Assembly: GCA_021792135.1 (NCBI GenBank)
Contig: JAJYVF010000007.1
Location: 62,001-126,000, forward strand
Length of the DNA: 64,000 nucleotides
Source of the DNA: Acidobacteriota bacterium
GTDB lineage: Bacteria > Acidobacteriota > Terriglobia > Terriglobales > Acidobacteriaceae
Reading direction: 5' to 3'
Positions 34,093-42,431 of the stretch are shown here, in pieces. Position 1 is the first letter of the stretch. Every line of letters starts with the position of its first letter. The position numbers and the translations under genes were made by a program. The notes under the pieces were generated by a model, which searched no databases, was not told where the DNA came from, and saw only the letters and a program-made list of their open reading frames with translations.

Positions 34093-35895
34093 ATGAGGTT
34101 ATTCCCACCCTGTTCGATTGCTGTTGTTCTGCTTGCGGCCGTATCGCTGCCAGCCTTCGCCCGAAGGCCTGCACCGCCGCAGGAGGCTACCGGGCTGGAC
34201 CACGAAGTGGAGCTGTCGCTCGAGAATGAGCAGCCCGCGCGTGCTGCGCACGCCATGGTGGTGACGGTGCATCACGATGCGACGGACGCCGGTGTGGCGA
34301 TCCTGAAGCAGGGCGGGAATGCCGTGGATGCTGCCGTCGCCGTTGGGTTCGCGCTGGCGGTGGTTCACCCCGTCGCAGGCAACATCGGCGGGGGCGGATT
34401 CATGTTGATCCACGCAGAGAGGCCGCTGCGGCCGGGTCTGCCGGCCGGCCAGGACATCTTCATCGACTACCGCGAGAAGGCCCCGCTGGCCGCCACGGCG
34501 AACATGTATCTGGACGCCGGAGGGAACGTCATCCCCAACGCAAGCATCGTCGGCTACCGGGCGATAGGCGTTCCCGGTTCTGTCGCCGGGCTGGTCCATG
34601 CGGAGCAGAAGTACGGGCGGCTGACGCTGAAGGAAGTGATGGCCCCGGCGATCCGTTTAGCCGCCGATGGCTTTGTGCTGACGGAAGGGGAAGCTCAGGA
34701 GATGCACGACTCCATCCTGTCCGGCTTTCCAGCCTCGAAAGCCCTCTTCCAGCGCAACGGCAGCTTCTACCGGGCCGGCGAACGCTTCCGCCAGCCTGAA
34801 CTGGCCGCCACGCTGCGCCGAATCTCTGCCGATCCCGCCGACTTCTATCACGGTGCGATCGCTCACCAGATCGCGGCAGCGATCCAGCAGGGCGGAGGTC
34901 TGATCACCGCTGAAGACCTGGCCCGCTATACGGTGAAGGAGCGCAAGCCGATCATCGGGACTTACCGTGGATACACCATCGTCAGCGCACCGCCGCCCTC
35001 CTCGGGCGGAATTGCGCTGGTGGAAATCCTGAACATCCTGGATACCTACAACCTGACCCCGCTGGGCGACAGGACCCCGGCGGAGATGCACATCATCCTC
35101 GAAGCCTTCCGTCGCGCCTACATGGACCGTTCCGACTACCTCGGCGATCCGGACTACGTGAAGATCCCCATCGCGCAGCTCATCAGCAAGAGGTATGCGG
35201 CCGCCTGGCGGGAGAGTATTGAGCCTGAACAGGCCACGCCTTCGAAGGACCTCCGGCGCCCGGCCGGGTTTCTGCCACCCCCGCCGACGATGGACGACGT
35301 GCGCCAGGAGCCGGTGGACACAACCCATTACTCCGTGATGGACGCTCAGGGCAACGCCGTCTCCGTGACCACCACGCTGAACGGCGGATACGGATCCGGA
35401 GTGACTGTGCCCGGGCTCGGGTTTCTGCTGAATGACGAGATGGACGACTTCGCATCGAAGCAGGGAGTTCCCAACATGTTTGGGCTGATCCAGGGGCCGG
35501 CAAATGCCATCGCCCCAGGCAAGCGCCCGCTCTCCAGCATGACGCCGACCATTGTCCTGAAGGACCGCAAGGTGGCGATGGTGCTTGGTTCGCCGGGCGG
35601 CGGAACGATTATCACCACGGTGGCGAACATCTTCCTCAGCGTGGCCGACCAGGGCCTGAACATCCAGCAGGCCGTGGATGCTCCGCGCTTTCACCATCAG
35701 TACCTGCCCGACACGGTCCTGCTCGAGCCTGGCTTCTCGCAGGCGACGACGGACAAACTGCGGGCTGCCGGCTACACCCTGAAAATCGGCCGGCGCTGGG
35801 GCGATGGTGAGTGCATCGCTGCGGATCCCCACAGCGGCGAGCTGGAGGGCGGCCAGGATCACCGCCATCACTACGGAAAAGCCGCCGGGTTCTAG
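34093..35895 (+). CDS. ggt: Gamma-glutamyltransferase (glutathione hydrolase)
   Basis: Periplasmic Ntn-hydrolase that cleaves the gamma-glutamyl bond of glutathione and related peptides. 600 aa with a signal peptide (PCSIAVVLLAAVSLPAFA). The large-subunit motifs are NAVDAAVAVGFALAVVHP and NIGGGGFML. The autocatalytic cut precedes Thr410 in DTTHYSVMD, which becomes the N-terminal nucleophile. Substrate-pocket residues appear in PLSSMTPTIVLKD and GSPGGGTIITTV. The gene is monocistronic and divergent from the sigma unit. Confidence 0.96.
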   Translation: MRLFPPCSIAVVLLAAVSLPAFARRPAPPQEATGLDHEVELSLENEQPARAAHAMVVTVHHDATDAGVAILKQGGNAVDAAVAVGFALAVVHPVAGNIGGGGFMLIHAERPLRPGLPAGQDIFIDYREKAPLAATANMYLDAGGNVIPNASIVGYRAIGVPGSVAGLVHAEQKYGRLTLKEVMAPAIRLAADGFVLTEGEAQEMHDSILSGFPASKALFQRNGSFYRAGERFRQPELAATLRRISADPADFYHGAIAHQIAAAIQQGGGLITAEDLARYTVKERKPIIGTYRGYTIVSAPPPSSGGIALVEILNILDTYNLTPLGDRTPAEMHIILEAFRRAYMDRSDYLGDPDYVKIPIAQLISKRYAAAWRESIEPEQATPSKDLRRPAGFLPPPPTMDDVRQEPVDTTHYSVMDAQGNAVSVTTTLNGGYGSGVTVPGLGFLLNDEMDDFASKQGVPNMFGLIQGPANAIAPGKRPLSSMTPTIVLKDRKVAMVLGSPGGGTIITTVANIFLSVADQGLNIQQAVDAPRFHHQYLPDTVLLEPGFSQATTDKLRAAGYTLKIGRRWGDGECIAADPHSGELEGGQDHRHHYGKAAGF

Positions 35896-36061
35896 ATTCG
35901 TTCTTCGAGCCGGGGATCGGCAGCGGCAACCTGCCCGCCGGAAAGTATCTGTGCCGCTGCCGATGTTCCGGGGTATGATCGTGGCTCATTCACCCACAGG
36001 GCTCTCCAGCGGACCGTCACAATTTTCGGCTTTTTCTGACCTTTTGTCCGGAGGCAGAGCC

Positions 36062-37198
36062 ATGGGTTCCTGGCGAAGTCTTGCGCACAAAATCGGGGTT
36101 GCGCTCAATTTCATCGATCCCCCGAGCATACCGCCGTACGGCTGGTCCTATTTCGACCATCTGGTGTCGCTCTATGTCACGCTCAACAGCTCCGATGCCC
36201 GCGCCGATGCGGTGATCAGGAAGGCGTCGGCTCAGCCGAACGATCTGACGTGGGGAGATGTCTTCCTGCTCGAGAACATCGTCTTCTCGCTGCAGCCAGA
36301 CGAAGTGGTCAACCGCAACGCCTGGATCGTCCGCGAGCGCTTCCGCGAGATTGCGGGGCCGATCGTCTATGACAAGTACGTCGAATCGGGTTCCCCCCGG
36401 GACAGCGACACTCCGGCGAAACTCGCGCTGCTCAAGGCCGACCTGACGCGCCTTCTCGATGTGCTGCACTGGTATTACTCGCTGATCCCAATACGGGAGC
36501 AGATGAGGAAGTCTCTGACAGTTCGCTGCATGGTGTACGTGATCCTGTACACTGCGGCGCTGGCGGGAATTCTGGTGATCTGCCGCCACTATAATGCTGA
36601 CTTTTTCGCCATGGTGACAGGGACCGTCTACTGGGGCATTCTGGGTGGATTTGTCAGCTCGCAGCGACGGATGCAGAGGATTCCCAACGACGGCGATCCG
36701 CTGATCAGCGTCTTCGGCCTGGACAGCGCCGGTTATTATCTGTGGCTCTCGCCGCTGCTGGGGGCGATTTTCGCCATGGTGCTGGCGCTGATGTTTATCT
36801 CGGGAATCCTGACCGGGTCCGTGTTTCCGGAGTTCTATTCTCCCAGGCACCGGGGCGGGGTCACGTTCTTCACCTTTACCTGGGCCACGCTGCCGATCTC
36901 CAGCCAGGAGTATGCGAAGCTCTTCGTCTGGGCCTTTCTGGCGGGCTTTGCGGAAAGGCTGGTGCCGGACAGTCTGGATCGTCTGAGCTCGAAGCTCTCC
37001 GTCGAGGAAAGGAAGAAGGGGGCGACTTCCCCGGGTCTGACTGCCAACGCTGGCCCGAAGCAGTCACAGCAGCCGGAGACAACGGCTCGGGAGCAAAGCC
37101 AGACAGAAGGGATTTCGCCTGAGGTGCTCAAGAATGTGCTGCGCACCGGCCAAAGCCCGGGCGGCCCGCAGCAGGAATCCACGGATCGAGGCGAGTAG
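36062..37198 (+). CDS. Membrane protein of unknown function
   Basis: 378 aa. The first 150 residues are soluble and mostly helical (YFDHLVSLYVTLNSSDARA, LTRLLDVLHWYYSLIPIRE). Then come about three to four membrane helices, including MVYVILYTAALAGILVICR, FFAMVTGTVYWGILGGFV and LSPLLGAIFAMVLALMFISG. The last 60 residues are polar and Gln/Pro-rich. A stretch QRRMQRIPNDGDPL sits between two helices. I recognise no family. The ATG at 36062 is preceded by GGAGG at a good distance. An upstream ATG at 35963 in the same frame is less likely. Confidence 0.8.
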   Translation: MGSWRSLAHKIGVALNFIDPPSIPPYGWSYFDHLVSLYVTLNSSDARADAVIRKASAQPNDLTWGDVFLLENIVFSLQPDEVVNRNAWIVRERFREIAGPIVYDKYVESGSPRDSDTPAKLALLKADLTRLLDVLHWYYSLIPIREQMRKSLTVRCMVYVILYTAALAGILVICRHYNADFFAMVTGTVYWGILGGFVSSQRRMQRIPNDGDPLISVFGLDSAGYYLWLSPLLGAIFAMVLALMFISGILTGSVFPEFYSPRHRGGVTFFTFTWATLPISSQEYAKLFVWAFLAGFAERLVPDSLDRLSSKLSVEERKKGATSPGLTANAGPKQSQQPETTAREQSQTEGISPEVLKNVLRTGQSPGGPQQESTDRGE

Positions 37199-37325
37199 GC
37201 GCGGGCGGGCGGGATCTCCGCCGTCCGGGATGCGGTTCTCCGCCGGCAATTTCACCCCAGGTCGGATACTGGAATATCCTTTTCAACAGGCGCAAAACAA
37301 GCGGAATTCAGTCTCCGGAGAAGCT

Positions 37326-38813
37326 ATGCCAGATGCAAGCTGCGACATCGGCCTTATCGGTCTGGCCGTCATGGGCCAGAATCTTGTCCTGAACATGAAT
37401 GACCACGGATTCAAGGTGGCCGTTTTCAACCGCACTGTCTCGAAAGTCGACGACTTTCTTGCCAATGAGGCGAAGGGCACGCAGGTCATCGGCGCGCACT
37501 CGCTCCAGGAATTTGTCTCGCTGCTCAAGCGGCCTCGCCGGGTCATGTTGATGGTCAAGGCAGGCGATACGGTCGACCAGATGATCGAACACGTGCTGCC
37601 GTACCTCGAGGCGGGCGACATCGTCATCGACGGCGGCAATTCCCTGTTCACGGACTCGAACCGCCGCACGAAAGACCTGGCCGCCAAAGGAATCCTCTTC
37701 ATCGGGACCGGCGTCTCCGGCGGCGAGGAAGGGGCGCGACACGGTCCCTCGATCATGCCCGGGGGAAATCCGGAAGCCTGGCCGCACGTGAAAGAGATTT
37801 TCCAGTCCATTGCCGCCAAGGTGGACGAGGGGGGGGAGAGCGCCAACGGCGGCGGGGGCACTCCCTGCTGCGACTGGGTGGGCGATGCCGGGGCCGGGCA
37901 CTACGTCAAGATGGTCCACAACGGCATCGAGTACGGCGATATGCAGCTCATCTGCGAGGCCTACGACCTGCTGAAGCACGCCCTGAACCTGATGCCGGAC
38001 GAGCTGCACGACATCTTTGCCGAATGGAACAGGGGCGAACTGGACAGCTTCCTGATCGATATTTCCGCACAGATTTTTGCAAAAAAGGACGAGGATGGGC
38101 AGCCGCTGGTGGACAAGATTCTGGACACCGCCGGCCAGAAAGGCACCGGCAAGTGGACGGTGATGAGCGCCCTCGACCTGGGCATGCCGGTGACGCTCAT
38201 CGGGGAATCGGTCTTTGCCCGTTGCCTGTCGGCGATCAAGGAGGAGCGCGTGGCTGCCTCGAAGGTTCTCCAGGGGCCCACTGGCGAAGCCGCCACCGCT
38301 GACCGGGCGGGGTTCATCGAGAACGTACGGCGTGCGCTTTACTGCTCGAAGATCATTTCCTATGCACAGGGCTACATGCTGCTGCGCGAAGCGGCGAAGG
38401 AGTTCGGCTGGCGCGTCAATATGGGCGGCATTGCCCTGATGTGGCGCGGGGGCTGCATCATCCGCAGCCGCTTCCTGGGCAAGATCAAGGAGGCCTACGA
38501 CAAACAGCCGAGCCTGCAGAACCTGCTGTTTGACAGCTTCTTTGCCGGCGTCCTGAATGAGTACCAGCCTGCCTGGCGCAAAGCCGTAGTCAAGGCCATC
38601 GCTCTTGGGGTTCCTGCGCCGGCCTTCTCGACGGCTCTGGCCTTCTACGACGGGTACCGCACCGCCCGGCTGCCGGCGAACCTGCTCCAGGCGCAGCGGG
38701 ACTTCTTCGGCGCCCACACCTACGAGCGCGTCGACCAGCAACGGGGCCAGTTCTTCCACACCAACTGGACCGGCCACGGCGGGCGGGTCGCTTCCACCAC
38801 CTACAACGTCTAG
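37326..38813 (+). CDS. gnd: 6-phosphogluconate dehydrogenase, decarboxylating
   Basis: Oxidises 6-phosphogluconate to ribulose 5-phosphate in the pentose phosphate pathway. 495 aa. The NADP-binding motif GLAVMGQNLVLNM is at the N-terminus. The substrate site GVSGGEEGARHGPSIMPGG and the catalytic Lys/Asn stretch GAGHYVKMVHNGIEYGD are intact. A glycine-rich insertion DEGGESANGGGGTPC sits just before the second motif and is longer than the usual loop there. It ends at a strong terminator shared with the convergent trmD. Confidence 0.96.
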   Translation: MPDASCDIGLIGLAVMGQNLVLNMNDHGFKVAVFNRTVSKVDDFLANEAKGTQVIGAHSLQEFVSLLKRPRRVMLMVKAGDTVDQMIEHVLPYLEAGDIVIDGGNSLFTDSNRRTKDLAAKGILFIGTGVSGGEEGARHGPSIMPGGNPEAWPHVKEIFQSIAAKVDEGGESANGGGGTPCCDWVGDAGAGHYVKMVHNGIEYGDMQLICEAYDLLKHALNLMPDELHDIFAEWNRGELDSFLIDISAQIFAKKDEDGQPLVDKILDTAGQKGTGKWTVMSALDLGMPVTLIGESVFARCLSAIKEERVAASKVLQGPTGEAATADRAGFIENVRRALYCSKIISYAQGYMLLREAAKEFGWRVNMGGIALMWRGGCIIRSRFLGKIKEAYDKQPSLQNLLFDSFFAGVLNEYQPAWRKAVVKAIALGVPAPAFSTALAFYDGYRTARLPANLLQAQRDFFGAHTYERVDQQRGQFFHTNWTGHGGRVASTTYNV

Positions 38814-38819
38814 GCGGCT

Positions 38820-38848
38820 GCCCGGGTCTCGACCATCGAGACCCGGGC
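38820..38848. terminator. Bidirectional stem-loop between gnd and trmD
   Basis: GCCCGGGTCTCGA pairs perfectly over 13 bases with TCGAGACCCGGGC around CCA. It lies 6 bases after gnd and about 50 bases beyond the trmD stop, with no T-run on either side. Confidence 0.75.
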
Positions 38849-38897
38849 CCGACTGAAATGCCGCCGACACCGGACTCCAGCCTGCGGGCGGGCCTGC

Positions 38898-39707
38898 TCA
38901 TTCCGCCCAGCCCAGCGATCGCAGGAAGGCCCGGTCTGTTTCGCTAAGCTGCGCCCCCGGGAGCAGATCCGGGCGGTTGCGCCATGTCTTTTCGAGCGCA
39001 CGCTCGCGGCGCCAGCGCCGGATCGCTGCATGGTCACCCCGGGTAAGGATCTCGGGGACCTTCAGCCCCCGGAACTCGGCGGGCCGCGTGTAATGGGGAT
39101 AGTCGAGCAGACCGCCGGAGCCATGAGTGGAGCGAGGAGGGACTCCGGGCGCTGCAGGCTCGCCGCCGCCGAGGAGTCCGAAGCTCTCGTATTCGCTGGA
39201 AGCCTCATTACCGAGGACGCCGGGGAGGAGGCGCGCCGTGGCATCCACCACAACGGCCGCCGCAAGTTCACCGCCGGAGAGGACGAAGTCCCCGATGGAC
39301 AATTCCCCGTCGCAGAAGAGCTCGGAAATGCGCTCATCCACGCCCTCGTAGCGGCCGCAGATGAGCACCACCCGCTCCAGCTTCGCCAGCTCACGGGCTA
39401 CGGCCTGAGTGAATCGCGAGCCCTGCGCGGAGAGCAGAATCACGCGCTCCCGGGTAGTGTTCCGGTCCGTCTTCGGTGGCAGGCCAAGCCACTCGACGGC
39501 TTCGGACAGAGGCTCGGGCTTCAGCACCATGCCTTCACCTCCGCCAAAAGGCCGGTCGTCGACGGTGCGATGGCGGTCGTGGGCAAAAGCGCGCAGGTCG
39601 TGGACCGCGACCGCGACCCTGCCGGCAGCGATACCGCGGCGCAGCACACCGTGGTTCAGGATGCTGGCGAAGAACTCGGGGAAGATGGTGATCAGATCGA
39701 AGCGCAT
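38898..39707 (-). CDS. trmD: tRNA (guanine-N1)-methyltransferase TrmD
   Basis: Methylates G37 of several tRNAs with S-adenosylmethionine, which prevents frameshifting. 269 aa. The SAM-binding trefoil knot reads LICGRYEGVDERI and SIGDFVLSGGELAA; the substrate loop contains GGGEGMVLKPEP near residue 55, and YPHYTRPAEF follows. I chose the ATG giving MRFDLITIFPEFF; the open frame upstream has no homologous look. In most bacteria trmD directly follows rimM, but here a convergent histone-like gene separates them, and rplS does not follow. Confidence 0.97.
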   Translation of the reverse strand: MRFDLITIFPEFFASILNHGVLRRGIAAGRVAVAVHDLRAFAHDRHRTVDDRPFGGGEGMVLKPEPLSEAVEWLGLPPKTDRNTTRERVILLSAQGSRFTQAVARELAKLERVVLICGRYEGVDERISELFCDGELSIGDFVLSGGELAAAVVVDATARLLPGVLGNEASSEYESFGLLGGGEPAAPGVPPRSTHGSGGLLDYPHYTRPAEFRGLKVPEILTRGDHAAIRRWRRERALEKTWRNRPDLLPGAQLSETDRAFLRSLGWAE

Positions 39708-39844
39708 GCAGAAACGGAACGTGCTGATGCGCGCCGCACGGGTTGCGAACAGCACAGCAGGCATCGTTGGCATCTTATCCTGACTCGTTGCCGTGCGCAT
39801 TCGGCGCTGTTTGCGCGCATTCGCAACTCATCGCGTCCTGTTGC

Positions 39845-39850
39845 TATAAT
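39845..39850 (+). promoter_or_regulatory. Perfect -10 box upstream of the histone-like gene
   Basis: TATAAT 87 bases before the histone-like start, in a locally AT-rich patch. I see no matching -35 box at 16-18 bases, so an extended or activated promoter is likely if it is real. Confidence 0.35.
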
Positions 39851-39936
39851 CCGCGCGCGAGGTTTTGCCGGATTTCTGGCATACTCATGCATGACGCGGT
39901 TCAAAACACTGACTCGGAGCCCGGAGGGCATATCTG

Positions 39937-40485
39937 ATGCAGGACGACTACAAGCTTTATGCAAGTGCTGACAGCGAATTCGAACCGGAAGCCGACGATG
40001 ATATGGAAGAACTGGAAGAGGGCTTCGGCGAAGATGAGGAAGAAGAGGTCGTGGTGACGGCTTCCATCTCCTCCGACGATGACGAATTAGCAGAGGAGGA
40101 GGGCGAGGGCGCCGGCGAGGAGGCCGAGTCTCAGGTTTCCTCGACTCCTGCGAAACCGGCGAAGAAGCGGGCAGCAAAGAAGGCCGCGAAGAAGGCCCCG
40201 GCAAAGAAAGCTGCGAAAAAAGCCCCCGCAAAGAGAGCCGCGCAGAAGGCCCCGGCAAAGAAGGCGGCTGCAAAGAAGGCCGCGAAGAAGGCCCCGGCGA
40301 AGAAGGCTGCGGCGAAGAAGGCTGCGGCGAAGAAGGCTCCCGCGAAGAAGGTGGCTGCGAAGAAGGTGGCTGCCAGGAAAGGCGCCGCGAAGAAGACGGC
40401 AAAGAAGGCCGCCAATAAGGCCGCGAAGAGCGCCGCCCCCAAAAAGCCGGCGAAGAAAGCCGCTAAGAAGGGTTCGCGCCGCTAA
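39937..40485 (+). CDS. Histone H1-like, lysine/alanine-rich DNA-binding protein
   Basis: 182 aa in two contrasting halves. Residues 1-66 are strongly acidic (MEELEEGFGEDEEEEVVV). Residues 68-182 are repeats of the AKKAPAKKAAAKKA type, as in eukaryotic histone H1 tails, bacterial Hc1/Hc2 and AlgP. The basic half would bind DNA or RNA without sequence preference; the acidic half may mask it or mediate contacts, an arrangement I have rarely seen. It lies between rimM and trmD but on the other strand. The repeat DNA is rich in AAGAAGGC units and may vary in copy number among strains. Confidence 0.88.
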   Translation: MQDDYKLYASADSEFEPEADDDMEELEEGFGEDEEEEVVVTASISSDDDELAEEEGEGAGEEAESQVSSTPAKPAKKRAAKKAAKKAPAKKAAKKAPAKRAAQKAPAKKAAAKKAAKKAPAKKAAAKKAAAKKAPAKKVAAKKVAARKGAAKKTAKKAANKAAKSAAPKKPAKKAAKKGSRR

Positions 40486-40490
40486 GCATC

Positions 40491-40523
40491 GGTAAGGGCT
40501 GCATGAGCCATGCAGCCCTTACC
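40491..40523. terminator. Strong stem-loop between the histone-like gene and rimM
   Basis: GGTAAGGGCTGCATG (40491-40505) pairs perfectly over 15 bases with the complement at 40509-40523 around AGC. It overlaps the rimM stop codon (40519) and probably ends transcription from both sides. Confidence 0.8.
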
Positions 40524-41250
40524 CGTTATCGCTCATCTGCCGCTTCTCTTCTTCCGTAATGGGCGCGTTGATCTCCAGCAGACCCTGGGGGAAGCGCATC
40601 TCGACGCGCCGGCCAGCCAGATCGATCCGCACCAGATACCCTTTCACAAGGGGGATCAGGGCCTCGGCTTCCGGACCGCGAATCCCGCGCCGCCGGACGA
40701 CCAGCAGATCGGTGCTGGACGATCCCCGATCCACATCGACGATCTCGCCAACCTCAAGACCTCCGTGGTCCAGATCGACGACCTGGCAGCCGATGAGATC
40801 GGCGATATAGGCTGAGCCCGCCTCCAGCGGCGCCCGCTCCGAGGCCGGAATGGCTACATGAAAGCTTCGCACCGCCTCGGCATCGTTGATGGAATCGATT
40901 CCCGCGAACTTAAGTACGACGCGGCTGCGGAGAAACCAGAAATTTTCGAGGTGAATCTCCCGCGGCCGCGTGCCCAGCCGCGGGGGAGGAATGAGGAAGA
41001 GTCGGGACCGCTGGTGGAATCGCTCCGGGAAATCGGTCAGGATTTCCGCAATAAGCTCTCCTTTCCGCCCATGAGGGCGGATCAGCTTTGCCAGCAGAGC
41101 CCATCGGGCCGCCGCAGCGCCAGACGCTGCTACAGGCTGCACCGTCCGCCCGGCACCACCGGCGCCCGAACCGACGCTCCGGCCGACCGTCGGGGATCCG
41201 GACGCAGAAGGTACCTGGTCCTGCGAAATGGTTCGCTGGGGCAATGCCAT
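40519..41250 (-). CDS. rimM: Ribosome maturation factor RimM
   Basis: Assists 30S subunit assembly near the head of the particle. 243 aa, longer than the common 170-180 because of an N-terminal extension of about 50 low-complexity residues (GSPTVGRSVGSGAGGAG). The RimM core starts near LLAKLIRPHGRKGELIAEIL and continues through the PRC-barrel (ADLIGCQVVDLDHGGLEVG). Its start is 15 bases downstream of khpA, so the order is rpsP-khpA-rimM on one transcript. Confidence 0.93.
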   Translation of the reverse strand: MALPQRTISQDQVPSASGSPTVGRSVGSGAGGAGRTVQPVAASGAAAARWALLAKLIRPHGRKGELIAEILTDFPERFHQRSRLFLIPPPRLGTRPREIHLENFWFLRSRVVLKFAGIDSINDAEAVRSFHVAIPASERAPLEAGSAYIADLIGCQVVDLDHGGLEVGEIVDVDRGSSSTDLLVVRRRGIRGPEAEALIPLVKGYLVRIDLAGRRVEMRFPQGLLEINAPITEEEKRQMSDNG

Positions 41251-41265
41251 TTCTGCCAGCTGTGT

Positions 41266-41559
41266 CTACTCCTCGCTGCCAGCCGTCTTCTGGTGGTCTT
41301 CCTCGAGGATATCGAGCGTATAACGATGATGGTGCTTCATACTGACAGCTCCCAGGATCGTCCGCACCGATCTGGCCGTGCGCCCCTGCTTTCCGATCAC
41401 CTTCCCTACATCCGTGGGAGCGACCCTGAGCCGGAACACCGTGCTCTCCTCGCGTTCAACCGCCTCAACAACCACCGCCTCGGGAATATCCACGAGTGCC
41501 CGCGCAATCTGGGTTACCAATTCCTGCATGTCATCGGGTTTGTCTGTTGTCTCTTTCAT
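41266..41559 (-). CDS. khpA: KH-domain RNA-binding protein KhpA
   Basis: 97-aa single KH domain protein. The GxxG loop is in DVGKVIGKQGRTARSVRTIL, and the domain begins QELVTQIARALVD. Members bind RNA and help control cell size and translation. The start is the ATG at 41559 (MKETTDKPD). Located between rpsP and rimM as in many bacteria. Confidence 0.93.
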   Translation of the reverse strand: MKETTDKPDDMQELVTQIARALVDIPEAVVVEAVEREESTVFRLRVAPTDVGKVIGKQGRTARSVRTILGAVSMKHHHRYTLDILEEDHQKTAGSEE

Positions 41560-41740
41560 CTTGCCCCCCACTGGAAGACACACGACCCTGAGCTTCCGGG
41601 GCTACGCGGATACTACTGTAATGCGGTCGTGGAAAAAAGAATATTCCGCAGACTGCCTAACCCCAAGTGCGGCAAAAGTAACCTTTGGGAGGTAGCGGGA
41701 GCAGGCGAACGGGCACTCCCTCCGTTACTGCAGGGTAATG

Positions 41741-42037
41741 TCAGGCAGCTTCCGAAGCACCGGGGGCGCCAGCCGAGCCGATTTGCGGCTCGGGGGCCTG
41801 ATTTCCCGTCGAGGGATGGGAGTGGAGCAGCCTGGCGACACGGTCGGAAAGCTGGGCTCCCTTTCCCTTCCAGTACTCGATCCGATCCAGCTTCAGCTCG
41901 ACCGAAGCCGGATTGGTGCGGGGGTTGTAGGTTCCCACCAGCTCCACGGAACGGCCGTTCCGGGCACGGCCCTTCTCGATGACGACCACACGGTAATACG
42001 GTTGTTTGCGCGCGCCCACGCGCGCCAGGCGAATCAT
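41741..42037 (-). CDS. rpsP: 30S ribosomal protein S16
   Basis: Small subunit protein. 98 aa; core MIRLARVGARKQPYYRVVV and YNPRTNPASVELKLDRIEYW are typical, followed by a short Ala/Pro-rich tail. I use the ATG giving MIRLARVG; an ATG two codons earlier is in frame. First gene of the rpsP-khpA-rimM unit. The gap to khpA is 181 bases. Confidence 0.96.
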   Translation of the reverse strand: MIRLARVGARKQPYYRVVVIEKGRARNGRSVELVGTYNPRTNPASVELKLDRIEYWKGKGAQLSDRVARLLHSHPSTGNQAPEPQIGSAGAPGASEAA

Positions 42038-42225
42038 CAGCACAATCGAACAATCCTTTCCATCACGAAAATTTCAGAACTCAAATCCTGGGATCACCGA
42101 TACGGCCCCGCAGGGCACACACTTCCCAGCTTCCTAATATATCAGGGATTTACGCACAAACCTAGGGGCAACGAAGCCAGTACCAGGCGCGGATACAGGC
42201 CGTCGCCCCGCGAGGGGACCGGCGA

Positions 42226-42254
42226 TTGCCCCTGTCTGGAGTCGATGTTAGGAT
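42226..42254 (+). promoter_or_regulatory. Possible promoter for the glycosyltransferase locus
   Basis: TTGCCC (42226-42231) and TAGGAT (42249-42254) are separated by 17 bases and lie 48 bases before the truncated glycosyltransferase frame. Confidence 0.35.
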
Positions 42255-42302
42255 GGAACCACAGTTTCCGGACCGCCGTTTCCCCACCCCCATGGCGAAT
42301 GC

Positions 42303-42422
42303 ATGAACGAGGTTTCTCTCCCCAGCCCGCCGCCATCTCCGGCGACCCCTGCCAGGAGCCTCAAACCGATTCGTCTCGCATACTTTGTGAGCCGCCCTAT
42401 CCAGTACCAATTTAATTCCTAA
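42303..42422 (+). pseudogene. Truncated N-terminus of a GT4-type glycosyltransferase
   Basis: A 39-codon frame with ATG start ends ...PIRLAYFVSRPIQYQ followed by four codons and a stop. The stretch RLAYFVSxPIQYQ is the standard beginning of GT4-like glycosyltransferases, which then run for another 350 residues. The break occurs within AATTTAATTCCT, a 12-base sequence that recurs 1.1 kb downstream. So this is a leftover 5' end of a lost gene. Confidence 0.7.
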
Positions 42423-42431
42423 GTCTGGATT

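Noticed and set aside
37260-37300. Terminator-like GGATA/TATCC hairpin with TTTT before gnd
   Set aside because: The stem is only five base pairs and lies in the gnd leader where a terminator has no clear role.
40131-40442. Minus-strand frame of Phe/Ala repeats
   Set aside because: It is the reverse reading of the Lys/Ala repeat DNA of the histone-like gene, with no start or signal logic.
40131-40485. Lys/Ala repeat DNA as a possible CRISPR or minisatellite array
   Set aside because: The repeats are irregular, in frame and codon-based with no unique spacers, so they are protein repeats.
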